A stretch of DNA of 12,960 nt from Granulosicoccus sp964437945. GTDB taxonomy: Bacteria > Pseudomonadota > Gammaproteobacteria > Granulosicoccales > Granulosicoccaceae. Positions 1 through 7,364 of the stretch are shown in pieces. Position 1 is the first letter of the stretch; each line of letters starts with the position of its first letter. The notes beneath the pieces are model-generated. The model was not told the DNA's origin. It did not search any database and was given only the letters and a program-made list of their open reading frames with translations. The stretch spans positions 1 through 12,960 of the forward strand of contig CAYTJF010000176.1 in NCBI GenBank assembly GCA_964437945.1, given 5' to 3'. A program made the translations under genes and the position numbers.

Positions 1-247
1 GTTGGACACAGTATCACCGTCATCATCTTCAATTGAAGACTCTCGAAAGTCGGGTACACCATCACCATCGGTATCAGCATCGCCTTCCGCAATATCAGAT
101 TCACCGTCCCCATCGGTGTCAGTTTGTTGCTCGACACACGCCGCGCTGGTTTCAGAGGGAATACACGGGTCAGCGTTTTCCAAGTCTAGCTCGTTGGACA
201 CAGTATCACCGTCATCATCTTCAATTGAAGACTCTCGAAAGTCGGGT
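1..247 (-). repeat. Duplicated TSP3 coding unit, 55-base exact direct repeat
   Basis: Bases 1-55 and 193-247 are identical, a period of 192 bases or 64 codons. The repeat encodes the TSP3 segment PDFRESSIEDDDGDTVSN, and the match ends abruptly on the 5' side of the coding strand, where the codons diverge. The copy at 1-55 touches the window edge, so the repeat may extend further and more copies may follow. Exact identity at the DNA level points to a recent tandem duplication or gene conversion within the array. Confidence 0.9.
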
Positions 248-1269
248 GTACCGTCCTGATCAGTATCAAGCGTTTCAGTCTCCACGCTGTCTGGCTCACC
301 ATCTTCATCTGTATCGATAGTGCAATTTAATTCAAAGTTGCTGTTAGCGCAGGGGTCGGGACTACTGGAATCTAACGGGTCGAAGCCGTTCAGCAGTTCA
401 ACCAGGTTAGACACAGCATCTTCGTCCTGGTCATGAGACTCAGTATCGAAAAGCGAGCTGGCGAAATTAAACGCATTTTCATTGCCGCCATTGCCCACTT
501 CCTGACTGAATTCTGCCGTTGCCAGTACTAACGATCGATCTGGTTCTGGACCCCGATAAAAGGTAACTGATGCAAACTGGTTACTGTTCAGGGTTGCCAT
601 TGTCTGGCCGACCCAGGTATTTCCCTCACGAACAAGCATTAACTCCTCATCACCGACAATTGCAACCGGTGTGATTGTGCCAAGCAATGTACTATTTTCC
701 AAAATACGGTCACTGGGTAGTTGAATGCGCACGATCAAATCCACTTGTTCCGGCGGTTGCAAAGGATCGTTTGCATCTCTCGGGTCAGACTCTTCATTGC
801 GTTCTTGCAAATTCGATATATCATCCATGTCGAAGTCAGCACTGAAATCAAATTCATTACTTCGGAATGACAACTCCTGATTACCTGCAGCATCACCCGC
901 AACCACAAGCGGTTTTTCAGCAACGGCCAGCTCCAGCGGCGAACCATTAAAGAATTCCGACCATCTGACAACCACTGTTGACTCAGTACCCTCAAGTAAT
1001 TGTATGGTTCCGCTGCGAATCCCGTCGTCATTGGGTTCCGTAGTGACGACTGGCACACCATCTACAGTAACTTCTACAGAGAGCGCATTGGGATCAACCA
1101 TGCGGGACATGGCGATTTTCTCGGGCGGAATCATCTCAATACGGGCCCCACCGTCGGATGACGCTGTAACCGTTCCGACAGGGTCGTTATTGCATGCAGA
1201 CAAACAGACCAACAGAAGAGCCGCCAATCCGAACCGATTGGCGAAAATAGTGTTCATGTAGCTAAGCAT
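1..1269 (-). CDS. Lipoprotein with thrombospondin type 3 calcium-binding repeats (C-terminus beyond the window)
   Basis: The frame is open for 423 codons from ATG 1269 to the window edge, so the C-terminus is missing. Residues 7-26 form a lipoprotein signal peptide ending in the lipobox LSAC, with the acylated Cys at 26. The next residue is Asn, not Asp, which by the E. coli Lol rule predicts outer-membrane sorting. Residues about 30-270 look like beta-rich extracellular or periplasmic domains that I cannot name. From about residue 275 to the edge there are Asp-rich repeats of the TSP3 type, such as DTDEDGEPD, DTDQDGTPD and DTDGDGVPD, which bind calcium in known families; Cys residues lie between them. 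ATG 1269 was preferred to ATG 1257 because an AGG lies about 9 bases upstream, overlapping the previous gene's stop. It starts 9 bases after the Ig-like gene, so the two are probably cotranscribed. TSP3 arrays in Gram-negatives often precede an OmpA-like peptidoglycan-binding domain, but that part would lie outside the window. Confidence 0.85.
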   Translation of the reverse strand, partial: MLSYMNTIFANRFGLAALLLVCLSACNNDPVGTVTASSDGGARIEMIPPEKIAMSRMVDPNALSVEVTVDGVPVVTTEPNDDGIRSGTIQLLEGTESTVVVRWSEFFNGSPLELAVAEKPLVVAGDAAGNQELSFRSNEFDFSADFDMDDISNLQERNEESDPRDANDPLQPPEQVDLIVRIQLPSDRILENSTLLGTITPVAIVGDEELMLVREGNTWVGQTMATLNSNQFASVTFYRGPEPDRSLVLATAEFSQEVGNGGNENAFNFASSLFDTESHDQDEDAVSNLVELLNGFDPLDSSSPDPCANSNFELNCTIDTDEDGEPDSVETETLDTDQDGTPDFRESSIEDDDGDTVSNELDLENADPCIPSETSAACVEQQTDTDGDGESDIAEGDADTDGDGVPDFRESSIEDDDGDTVSN

Positions 1270-1278
1270 TTTCGAAAC

Positions 1279-1974
1279 CTACTGTAACGGATTTGGAGCG
1301 AGGATAGTGACGTTAACAATGTTTGGACCTTCAACAGTACCTGGCTCATCTGCGGGAGGAGCAACTGCCCCGCCACCGCCACCACCACCACCACCGCCAC
1401 CGCCGAGCGCACTGGCCAAACCGCCAACCACTAACAACCCGATTACGCCATACGCCACTTTGCGTTGAGTGGACAGCCCAGATGTTGCAGCCGCAGGTTC
1501 AGCAGCTGTCGCCTCTGGTGAGGAATCAGCCACAAGAGGCGCCGCTTCTTCATCCAGCAGGGCACGCTCAAAAGGATCGAAAGCAAAACCCTGAACGGTC
1601 CGGTTATCACCCGCATCCCTGGCTTCCATGTAGTACTGGATGACGTTTGCAGCTGTGTTGGTGGTGTCGACCGAAGCGGTGTAGATGGATGTTCCTGAGA
1701 TCACAGACATAGGTGCTGAAACGTATGCCGATTCGCCACCAAAGCGGTAGTGCAATGTCATCGATGCTACCTGGTCGTTGTCGGTGACTGTGGCAGAAAA
1801 CACTTGTGTCTCGCCCAGCACTCCCTGTTCCACCAATTCCAGGTCGATGGTGGGCGGATCGACGTCAGGCGCTTGTGCCTGAGCAAACCCCGAAGTGGCT
1901 AACAACACACTAAACACCACGTGCAAAACGGCAGTCAGTAAGGAGGTGGATTTTGTAAAACGTGTTCGACGCAT
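1279..1974 (-). CDS. Secreted Ig-like domain protein with a membrane helix and a 12-glycine run
   Basis: This 231-residue protein has a signal peptide (Arg/Lys-rich residues 2-8, hydrophobic 12-30, likely cleavage after Ala 31 or 33). Residues about 40-135 resemble a bacterial Ig-like domain of the type seen in surface proteins: DPPTI at the start, an ATVTDNDQVASMTLHYR strand pair, and a YYMEARDAGDN motif near the end. A short Ala/Pro/Glu linker leads to a second hydrophobic segment at 173-190, followed directly by twelve consecutive glycines (191-202) and a 29-residue tail. The start is supported by a GGAG motif 7 bases upstream. It lies 13 bases after the TolA-like gene and 9 bases before the lipoprotein gene, so it is the middle gene of an operon. 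The Ig-like domain would be periplasmic or extracellular if the second helix is a membrane anchor. I do not recognise the whole protein as a named family. Confidence 0.85.
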   Translation of the reverse strand: MRRTRFTKSTSLLTAVLHVVFSVLLATSGFAQAQAPDVDPPTIDLELVEQGVLGETQVFSATVTDNDQVASMTLHYRFGGESAYVSAPMSVISGTSIYTASVDTTNTAANVIQYYMEARDAGDNRTVQGFAFDPFERALLDEEAAPLVADSSPEATAAEPAAATSGLSTQRKVAYGVIGLLVVGGLASALGGGGGGGGGGGGAVAPPADEPGTVEGPNIVNVTILAPNPLQ

Positions 1975-1987
1975 TAATTTCTCCGAG

Positions 1988-4227
1988 CTACCAGGCTATG
2001 GCCGACCAGCCTTCTGGTCCGCGCTCACTGGTTAACGAAATAGATGACAAATTTGAAGGTACAGTCGCTTCTGCACCGGAATTTTTAATTAGTTTTTGAA
2101 TTTTGAGTTCTCCGACTATGACACCATCTGCATTGCGAGTGGCGACATTACTAACACGGGCCTGTATAGATGCGTTATTTTCGAATATTTGCAGCATTTG
2201 TTGGATGCGTTTTCCGGAAGGTTTCGTTAACGCAATGACCGTATCAATATCTTTGTTTGCAACCGCTGTCTTCAATTCAACAAACTTGCCCGCAACAAAA
2301 TTAAAATCGTCGTCAGAGATGGATGTAGACGCCTGTTGGGTAGGCTGAGGCTCTGCTGGCCGATTGACCAATGCCTCTTCTGATCTAATACGTTCGGACT
2401 CTTGCACTTGAGCTTCTCGCCGTGCAAATTCGGCATCCACCTCTCTATTCAGGCGGGCACGTTCTTCAACTATCCGATCTTCTGCCTTATCTGTGGCCAA
2501 AGCCAGCGACTCGGCAGCAACTTGTGCCTGTTGTTCAGCCAGGTTTGCCGCAACTTGCTCGGCTGCCAGACGTTCGTCTTCAGCTAACCGCGCTTGCTGC
2601 CTCTCCCGTGCCAGTTCTTGCAATCTGGTTTGTTCAGCCTGCTCGGCAATCGCTAAACGTTCCTGCTCTGCCACTCGTTGCGCTTCCAACTCGGCCTGTT
2701 GGGCCAATTCTGCAGCACCGGTCTCTTCGGCTATGCGCAATTCTTCCGCCTGACGGGCTACCTCAGCAGCTCTGGCCTCCTCAGCTAAACGTAGTTCCTC
2801 AGCAACTCGCGCCTCCTCCTCAGCTAAACGTAGCTCCTCAGCAACTCGCGCCTCCTCAGCTAAACGTAGCTCCTCAGCAACTCGCGCCTCCTCAGCTAAA
2901 CGTAGNNNNNNNNNNNNNNNNNNNNNNNNNNNNNNNNNNNNNNNNNNNNNNNNNNNNNNNNNNNNNNNNNNNNNNNNNNNNNNNNNNNNNNNNNNNNNNN
3001 NNNNNCCTCCTCAGCTAAACGTAGCTCCTCAGCAACTCGCGCCTCCTCAGCTAAACGTAGTTCCTCAGCAACTCGCGCCTCCTCAGCTAACCTCTGCTCC
3101 TCAACTTGACTGGCTGCCTCAGCGACACGCTCATCGTCCGCAATCTGCTGTTCAGCCGCTTTTTCTTCGTCCAGTATGCGTTTGGCCTCAGCCAATCGTT
3201 GCTCTTCAGCCAATCGTTGCGCCTCCAGCAAAGCCTGTTCTTCAGATACTGGCTCTGCCAGCACGGTTGTTTCGGGGTCAGCATTTTCTGCCAGTTCCGA
3301 CGGATTAGATTCGGCAATCAATTCGGTACCATCTGGTTGGCCACCATTCGCGGCTCTTAGCTTCGCTATCTGCTGCTCAAATCCGGTAAATTCGCTAGCA
3401 CCGTAACCATAAACCGCTCTATCCATTGTGAATATTATTTGCTCGGCCTCGTCCAACTCGTTTTCCGCAATCAGCCTGTCGAGTACTTGAACCTGTTCAT
3501 TGAATCGATTGAACAGGGTATTTGGCCGGTCAGTCGTTTCAGCAATTTCTGCGGTTTCAGCTACTTCCGCAGGTTCGGCAATTTCCACGGTTTCAGCTAT
3601 TTCCGCAGGTTCTGTGGTTTCAGCTATATCCGCGGCTTCGGCGATTTCCGAGGGGTCGGCATTTTCTGATGCGTCCACAGGCAATGTGGCATCGGCTACT
3701 TCCGTGGGTTCGCTAATATCTGCTTCATCTGTAGGTGCAGTTGCAATTTCAGGAATCTGATCATTAGGCGTATCAAGCTGAACGATACCTGGCAGGTTAT
3801 CGTCTAAATTGGTATTGGTTTTTTGGTCACCCTGCATGTACATAAAATACGCAAAAGCAGCACCAGCCAACAAAATGATGGCAAAGAGCATGGCGATGAA
3901 TTTTTTAGGGTCGGAAGAATGGGTGTCAGCATTGCCAAAATACGCCTGATCATTCCGATTTGCATCATCGTGGCCAGCCGCAGATCTTTGTTGCGATCGC
4001 GAACTATCGTGAATGTCACGATCACTAACCGAAGCACTACCAATCGATTCAATCCGCACCGGTCCGGATTCGGAAACTGGAACCGGTTTTCGAATAATCG
4101 GCATTTCGAACGATCTGCGTCGGCGTGAGTTTGCCGGGCGCTCACCGCTGTTCTGCCCGCCATTGTGCAGGAAGTCAAACATTTCGTCAGGATCAACCTG
4201 CGATTTGTCAAAATCAGGCTTGGACAT
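1988..4227 (-). CDS. TolA-like trans-periplasmic protein with a long charged repeat helix (interrupted by an assembly gap)
   Basis: Two open stretches, 4227-3006 (407 residues) and 2905-1988 (305 residues plus stop), are read as one gene. The same 12-residue repeat LRLAEEARVAEE occurs on both sides of the 100-N gap, and no start is needed between them. Domains: a cytoplasmic polar N-terminus (1-107) with an RRRR patch at 35-38; one membrane helix at about 110-131; a Glu/Ala/Ile/Pro-rich stretch (about 164-232, motifs EIAET and EPAEI); a short helical segment with RLIAENELDEAEQII at about 251-265; and an Ala/Glu/Arg-rich helix from about residue 330, through the gap, to within about 110 residues of the end. 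The C-terminal domain starts near DDDFNFVAGKFVELKTAV and ends in GWSAIAW. Its helix-then-strands pattern could be NTF2-like, but that is a guess. The layout matches TolA (membrane anchor, long periplasmic helix, small C-terminal domain), but I see no TolA C-terminal signature and no tol-pal neighbours. No strong ribosome binding site precedes ATG 4227, and I found no convincing promoter in the 279 bases upstream (4228-4506). Confidence 0.85.
2759..3093 (-). repeat. 36-base tandem repeat encoding LRLAEEARVAEE
   Basis: In-frame tandem units of 36 bases encode the 12-residue helical repeat LRLAEEARVAEE. Two full units and a truncated third lie on the upstream side of the gap, and four units lie on the downstream side. 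One downstream unit carries an extra GAG codon (LRLAEEEARVAEE), and the terminal units are degenerate (QRLAEE at one end, ARAAEV at the other). Internal units are nearly identical at the DNA level, which explains the assembly failure. The true copy number is unknown. Confidence 0.95.
2906..3005. other. Assembly gap (100 N) inside the helical repeat array
   Basis: Exactly 100 N, the usual placeholder for a gap of unknown size. The left flank resumes at a unit boundary (a Leu codon), and the right flank stops 19 bases into a 36-base unit. A seamless array therefore needs 17 + 36n missing bases, which also restores the frame; 100 does not fit. The stop codon that appears in frame just past the gap at 2896 when it is read as 100 bases is an artefact. 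Confidence 0.95.
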
Positions 4228-4506
4228 GCGCCTATTTAAAAAACCTCGTAGTTGAAGGTCTTACCAGTCTGTACTAGATGCCAGAACCCAGAATTTGTTA
4301 CATCTTACGCATGATAGCCGATTGCAAGCGTTAAAATGCCGGTTGTGGAATGTTTACACAAGGTTTTTAAGAAACAGCTGAAATACACTCGCTACTAAGC
4401 TAGCTTGAGCAAACCTTTTAACTTTCATAAGCTTACTAAATTTAGCCAGGCCATTCTGTGTATCAGGTCCCGAAATAGCGGGTAAAAATTGCAAACTGAA
4501 CAATGG

Positions 4507-4992
4507 TTACTGAACTAAATTCATTCGCCAGATCTGTTGATCAAGACCCAGGGTCACATTTGCGGGCATATGAACCTCCAGAATAGCGCTCTCAAATGGG
4601 CCCGAAACCACAAAAGCACCAGCCGTCAGTCCAACCACCGATGGCGACTGATCAGAACCGGTAAGAGGGGCATGAGTGAGTCTAGGATCGTTCATAAGCG
4701 CCGAAGTAATCAATACCCCATCAGCACTAAACCAAAGTAGCTTGACCTTAGAAATGGCGTTGTTGGGATTAATTTTGGATTGGGCTTCCCCTTTCCGGTG
4801 ATCTGAAATTGGTGCAGATTGGCTTGCCGGCAACTCAACAACACGCAGAAGGCGGTGCCCGGTATTATCGTATTCCACTACTACGCGAATTTCGCGAATT
4901 TCGCGCTCTTCCGCAAGACAAATCGTACTGAACAGCGACACCGCAGCCAATAAGATCAACGTGTTTATTCGTTGAAATGAAAAGCCATCCAT
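4507..4992 (-). CDS. Small secreted protein of unknown function next to the M64 peptidase gene
   Basis: From ATG 4992 the frame gives 161 residues. It has a signal peptide (Arg 8, hydrophobic 11-26, likely cleavage after Ala 27 in CLA-EE). The mature part is about 134 residues and looks beta-rich: strands around IREIRVVVEYD, KVKLLWFSADGVLI, AGAFVVSGPFESAILEVHM and a final QQIWRMNLVQ. No catalytic motif is visible and I do not recognise the family. The gene follows the M64 lipoprotein gene on the same strand, so cotranscription and a role with the protease (partner, chaperone or inhibitor) are possible but unproven. The start is uncertain because the gap at 4996 begins three bases upstream, hiding the ribosome binding site. 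An alternative start at 5128, overlapping the M64 stop as ATGA, would add an N-terminal VGMA repeat if the gap keeps the frame. Confidence 0.75.
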   Translation of the reverse strand: MDGFSFQRINTLILLAAVSLFSTICLAEEREIREIRVVVEYDNTGHRLLRVVELPASQSAPISDHRKGEAQSKINPNNAISKVKLLWFSADGVLITSALMNDPRLTHAPLTGSDQSPSVVGLTAGAFVVSGPFESAILEVHMPANVTLGLDQQIWRMNLVQ

Positions 4993-4995
4993 AGT

Positions 4996-5095
4996 NNNNN
5001 NNNNNNNNNNNNNNNNNNNNNNNNNNNNNNNNNNNNNNNNNNNNNNNNNNNNNNNNNNNNNNNNNNNNNNNNNNNNNNNNNNNNNNNNNNNNNNN
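4996..5095. other. Assembly gap (100 N) at the start of the small secreted gene
   Basis: Exactly 100 N, again a placeholder of unknown true size. On one side it abuts 12-base tandem repeats (5096-5119), and on the other ACT-ATG-GATGGC, which resembles part of the same repeat. Collapsed repeat copies are the likely reason for the gap. The ribosome binding site and possibly the true start of the small secreted gene are hidden in it. Confidence 0.9.
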
Positions 5096-5131
5096 CGCCA
5101 TCCCAACCGCCATCCCAACCACCATCATTGA
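5096..5131 (-). repeat. 12-base tandem repeat at a gene junction
   Basis: Two perfect copies of GGTTGGGATGGC (coding strand; plus-strand 5096-5107 and 5108-5119) are followed on the plus strand by one degenerate copy (5120-5131) that overlaps the M64 stop codon. The array runs into the gap at 4996-5095, so its copy number is unknown. Each unit contains an ATG. Read from ATG 5128, the units encode VGMA in frame. Confidence 0.85.
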
Positions 5132-7314
5132 GCCCTTACTGTCCAGTTCCAACTAAAAACACCGTCATGCGGTTCAGGTTTGCGAATCAGACCGCTAATG
5201 TCTCGGACCGTTAAAGAAACAGTGTATTCGCCTGGTGGAAAATTTAATGAAATACTGGGGCGGAGCGTTCCAGAATCTGGAATCAGCCGTGAATCCAGAC
5301 TCCATTGTACAGACTGAACAGTAGAATCGAACATGGGCTGAACGGAAAAATCCACAACCTCGCCTGCGCTAACCTCTAGAAGTCGACTAACTGGCGATAT
5401 GTCTATAACCGGATTGGCCTTGGCGTAAACACTCAATGCCCATTGTTCGCTGTTAACCGGACCCAGTTTTCCCTCGTAGTCGCGCATCAGGCTATTCTCG
5501 GTGGGCCGGTAAAATCCATTTGCCTGATAGTAGGCTCCTTCAAACACCCCAACCTGTGCTGATAAATCGTCTAGTGCGCTTGTAGTGTCGCTACTCAACC
5601 AATGTTGCCATGGAACCTTATCTGGGTCGCTGCTCGTGGACACATTTGCGAAAGTGCCTTCACTAAAATCCGGAATGCTGGTGTTGACTATATATTGATC
5701 TACGTATTCATCGGCTAAACCGGCAATCGAATGGCCCATTTCATGTAAAGCGACCTCAACTGATTCAGTGGATGCAATAGCAATAGTGCCGCCACTACCT
5801 CCATAGCGAGAATCGTTAACCAAAACTAAAATCTGATCGAAATTCGGGTACTCACTGATCGCCACACCGAATATTTTCGATCTATCACCACAAATGAGTC
5901 GACGCACCTGTTCACAAAAATAACCGGTGTTGAATACCGTATCGCGAACATCCCGCTTGACATTGTCATCGCTGCCAGAATCCACTGACGGAGTTTCGAC
6001 CATGTGGACGTTCCACGCAGAGAAATGTGTTTCAATACCACTATCTGATTGCATTTGCTCAATTAAAGACTCAACATCCTCGCGAAACTGACTCTGCTGA
6101 TCTTCGCGATAGCCATCGCCCAACACCACCAGATGGATTCCATCGCCACTCTCGTCGCGACCGAATAGTGTGCGACCTCTGCCAGTGCTATTGATCGGAT
6201 GAATGGTTATCGGAACAGAGCTTCGCGTAACGCCACCACGAACGTCAGTTGCCTGTAAAACCAAAGTAACATCCGTGACTTCGCTTACTTCAGTAGCAAT
6301 GACTTCGACGGAACCGCCAACAACACTTACATCCAGATACTCATTGGCTTCAAATGCGACTTTAACCGCATCGTCGTCTGGATCGTCGGGAAACAAATTG
6401 ACTGTTATGGCGTCTCCGGCATCAAGCACTGCAGGAAATTGATCAATATTGAGTGTTGGCACATCATTGCCTTCGATGACTTCGATTCGCACCCCAGTCA
6501 CCTCACCTGTAAGCCCTTCGGCATCGATCACGCTAAATTCAATGTTATCGAACAACCCAATATCGCTCATGGATGGTATACCGCTGAGTTCACCTGTGCT
6601 CGAATTCAGTGACAACCAGTCAGGCAAATTTCGGGATTGGTAGTCAAGAGGCTCATTGTCGGGGTCGCTGGCGCTCAACGAAGCAGTATAACTATCTCCC
6701 ACTTCCACCACTCGCTGAACATCGGCAAAGATAGTCGGAGGATCATTGACGTTAAGCACACTGATTTCAACGCTGGCCGGCACTTCCTCTGCAATCAAAT
6801 AGACAAAACTATCGCTTCCAAAAAAATCTGCTTCTGGCGTATAGATAAACTGAGCCGAACCAGGCACAAGCTCGAGCGAGCCATGGTTTGGTTCAGAAAT
6901 TATTGAGAAATCCTGATCGCGGGTTTCTGTGTTCGATACACCGGCAGGCAGGGCAAGTACAGCTGTGACAGGCTGCTCCTCTAAAGTCTGAATTCGCACG
7001 GAGACCGGAATCTGGTTTTGCAAACCAGCGAAAGTACCGTCCTGCAAGACCGGAAAGCCATTTTCATCTGAGACTGTAGCGTTAAAATTCGGCAGCCCCC
7101 CTGTTAACGGTTTTGAACCACCATCGCCTCCACAGGCGGCAAGTACAATTGCCAGGCAAGCAAACACCGACACGCGCACTGACGCACGGATGGAAGAACC
7201 ACGCACTAAAGCACGTAACGATGAGCATGCTTCTAAATCAGCTTCACAACCCGGAATACCGAAATGACAGCGATTTTCGATATTGTAGCTATTGATATGG
7301 CGACGCTTCACCAT
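5125..7314 (-). CDS. M64-family zinc metallopeptidase lipoprotein with Ig/cadherin-like domains
   Basis: This 729-residue protein has a lipoprotein signal at about 46-61 with lipobox LAAC (acylated Cys 61, then Gly-Gly-Asp, compatible with outer-membrane sorting). Residues about 100-190 resemble a cadherin-like repeat (PEADFFGSDSFVYLI, then NVNDPP). Residues about 193-282 resemble the He_PIG/dystroglycan type (LPDWLSLNSSTGELSGIP), and about 285-373 a third Ig-like domain. The catalytic domain runs from about 391 (DGIHLVVLGDGY) to 635. It carries HEMGHSIAGLADEY (His 524, Glu 525, His 528), the M64 form of the HExxH zinc motif, and a later YRPTENSLMRDYEG. Residues about 637-729 look PKD-like. 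Founding M64 members cleave immunoglobulin A, but the substrate here is unknown and the protein is more likely a general surface protease. ATG 7314 has an AAGGAG 12 bases upstream but leaves a 45-residue n-region with three Cys. An internal GTG start (residue 37, 46 or 48) would give a normal signal peptide. Confidence 0.92.
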   Translation of the reverse strand: MVKRRHINSYNIENRCHFGIPGCEADLEACSSLRALVRGSSIRASVRVSVFACLAIVLAACGGDGGSKPLTGGLPNFNATVSDENGFPVLQDGTFAGLQNQIPVSVRIQTLEEQPVTAVLALPAGVSNTETRDQDFSIISEPNHGSLELVPGSAQFIYTPEADFFGSDSFVYLIAEEVPASVEISVLNVNDPPTIFADVQRVVEVGDSYTASLSASDPDNEPLDYQSRNLPDWLSLNSSTGELSGIPSMSDIGLFDNIEFSVIDAEGLTGEVTGVRIEVIEGNDVPTLNIDQFPAVLDAGDAITVNLFPDDPDDDAVKVAFEANEYLDVSVVGGSVEVIATEVSEVTDVTLVLQATDVRGGVTRSSVPITIHPINSTGRGRTLFGRDESGDGIHLVVLGDGYREDQQSQFREDVESLIEQMQSDSGIETHFSAWNVHMVETPSVDSGSDDNVKRDVRDTVFNTGYFCEQVRRLICGDRSKIFGVAISEYPNFDQILVLVNDSRYGGSGGTIAIASTESVEVALHEMGHSIAGLADEYVDQYIVNTSIPDFSEGTFANVSTSSDPDKVPWQHWLSSDTTSALDDLSAQVGVFEGAYYQANGFYRPTENSLMRDYEGKLGPVNSEQWALSVYAKANPVIDISPVSRLLEVSAGEVVDFSVQPMFDSTVQSVQWSLDSRLIPDSGTLRPSISLNFPPGEYTVSLTVRDISGLIRKPEPHDGVFSWNWTVRAQ

Positions 7315-7364
7315 GAAACAGACTTACTCCTTATCTCTTGGTTAGTGGCACAAAAACGACTGGC

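Noticed and set aside
2896..2905. Apparent stop that would end the TolA-like gene just after the gap
   Set aside because: It arises only when the placeholder of 100 N is taken as the true length. The real frame is restored by 17 + 36n bases.
2422..3018. Plus-strand open frame with repeated Pro-Gln-Gln-Leu motifs
   Set aside because: It is the antisense shadow of the minus-strand helix repeat; its periodicity comes from the same 36-base units.
2759..3093. 36-base tandem units resembling CRISPR repeat length
   Set aside because: The units are contiguous with no spacers and encode a continuous in-frame helical repeat in a larger protein.
4457..4482. CCCG-6-CGGG hairpin downstream of the small secreted gene as a terminator
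   Set aside because: The stem is only 4 base pairs and no T-run follows it on the transcribed strand.
4228..4506. Promoter for the TolA-like gene
   Set aside because: Single hexamers such as TTGCAA and TTGTGT occur, but none has a plausible partner at 16-18 bases.
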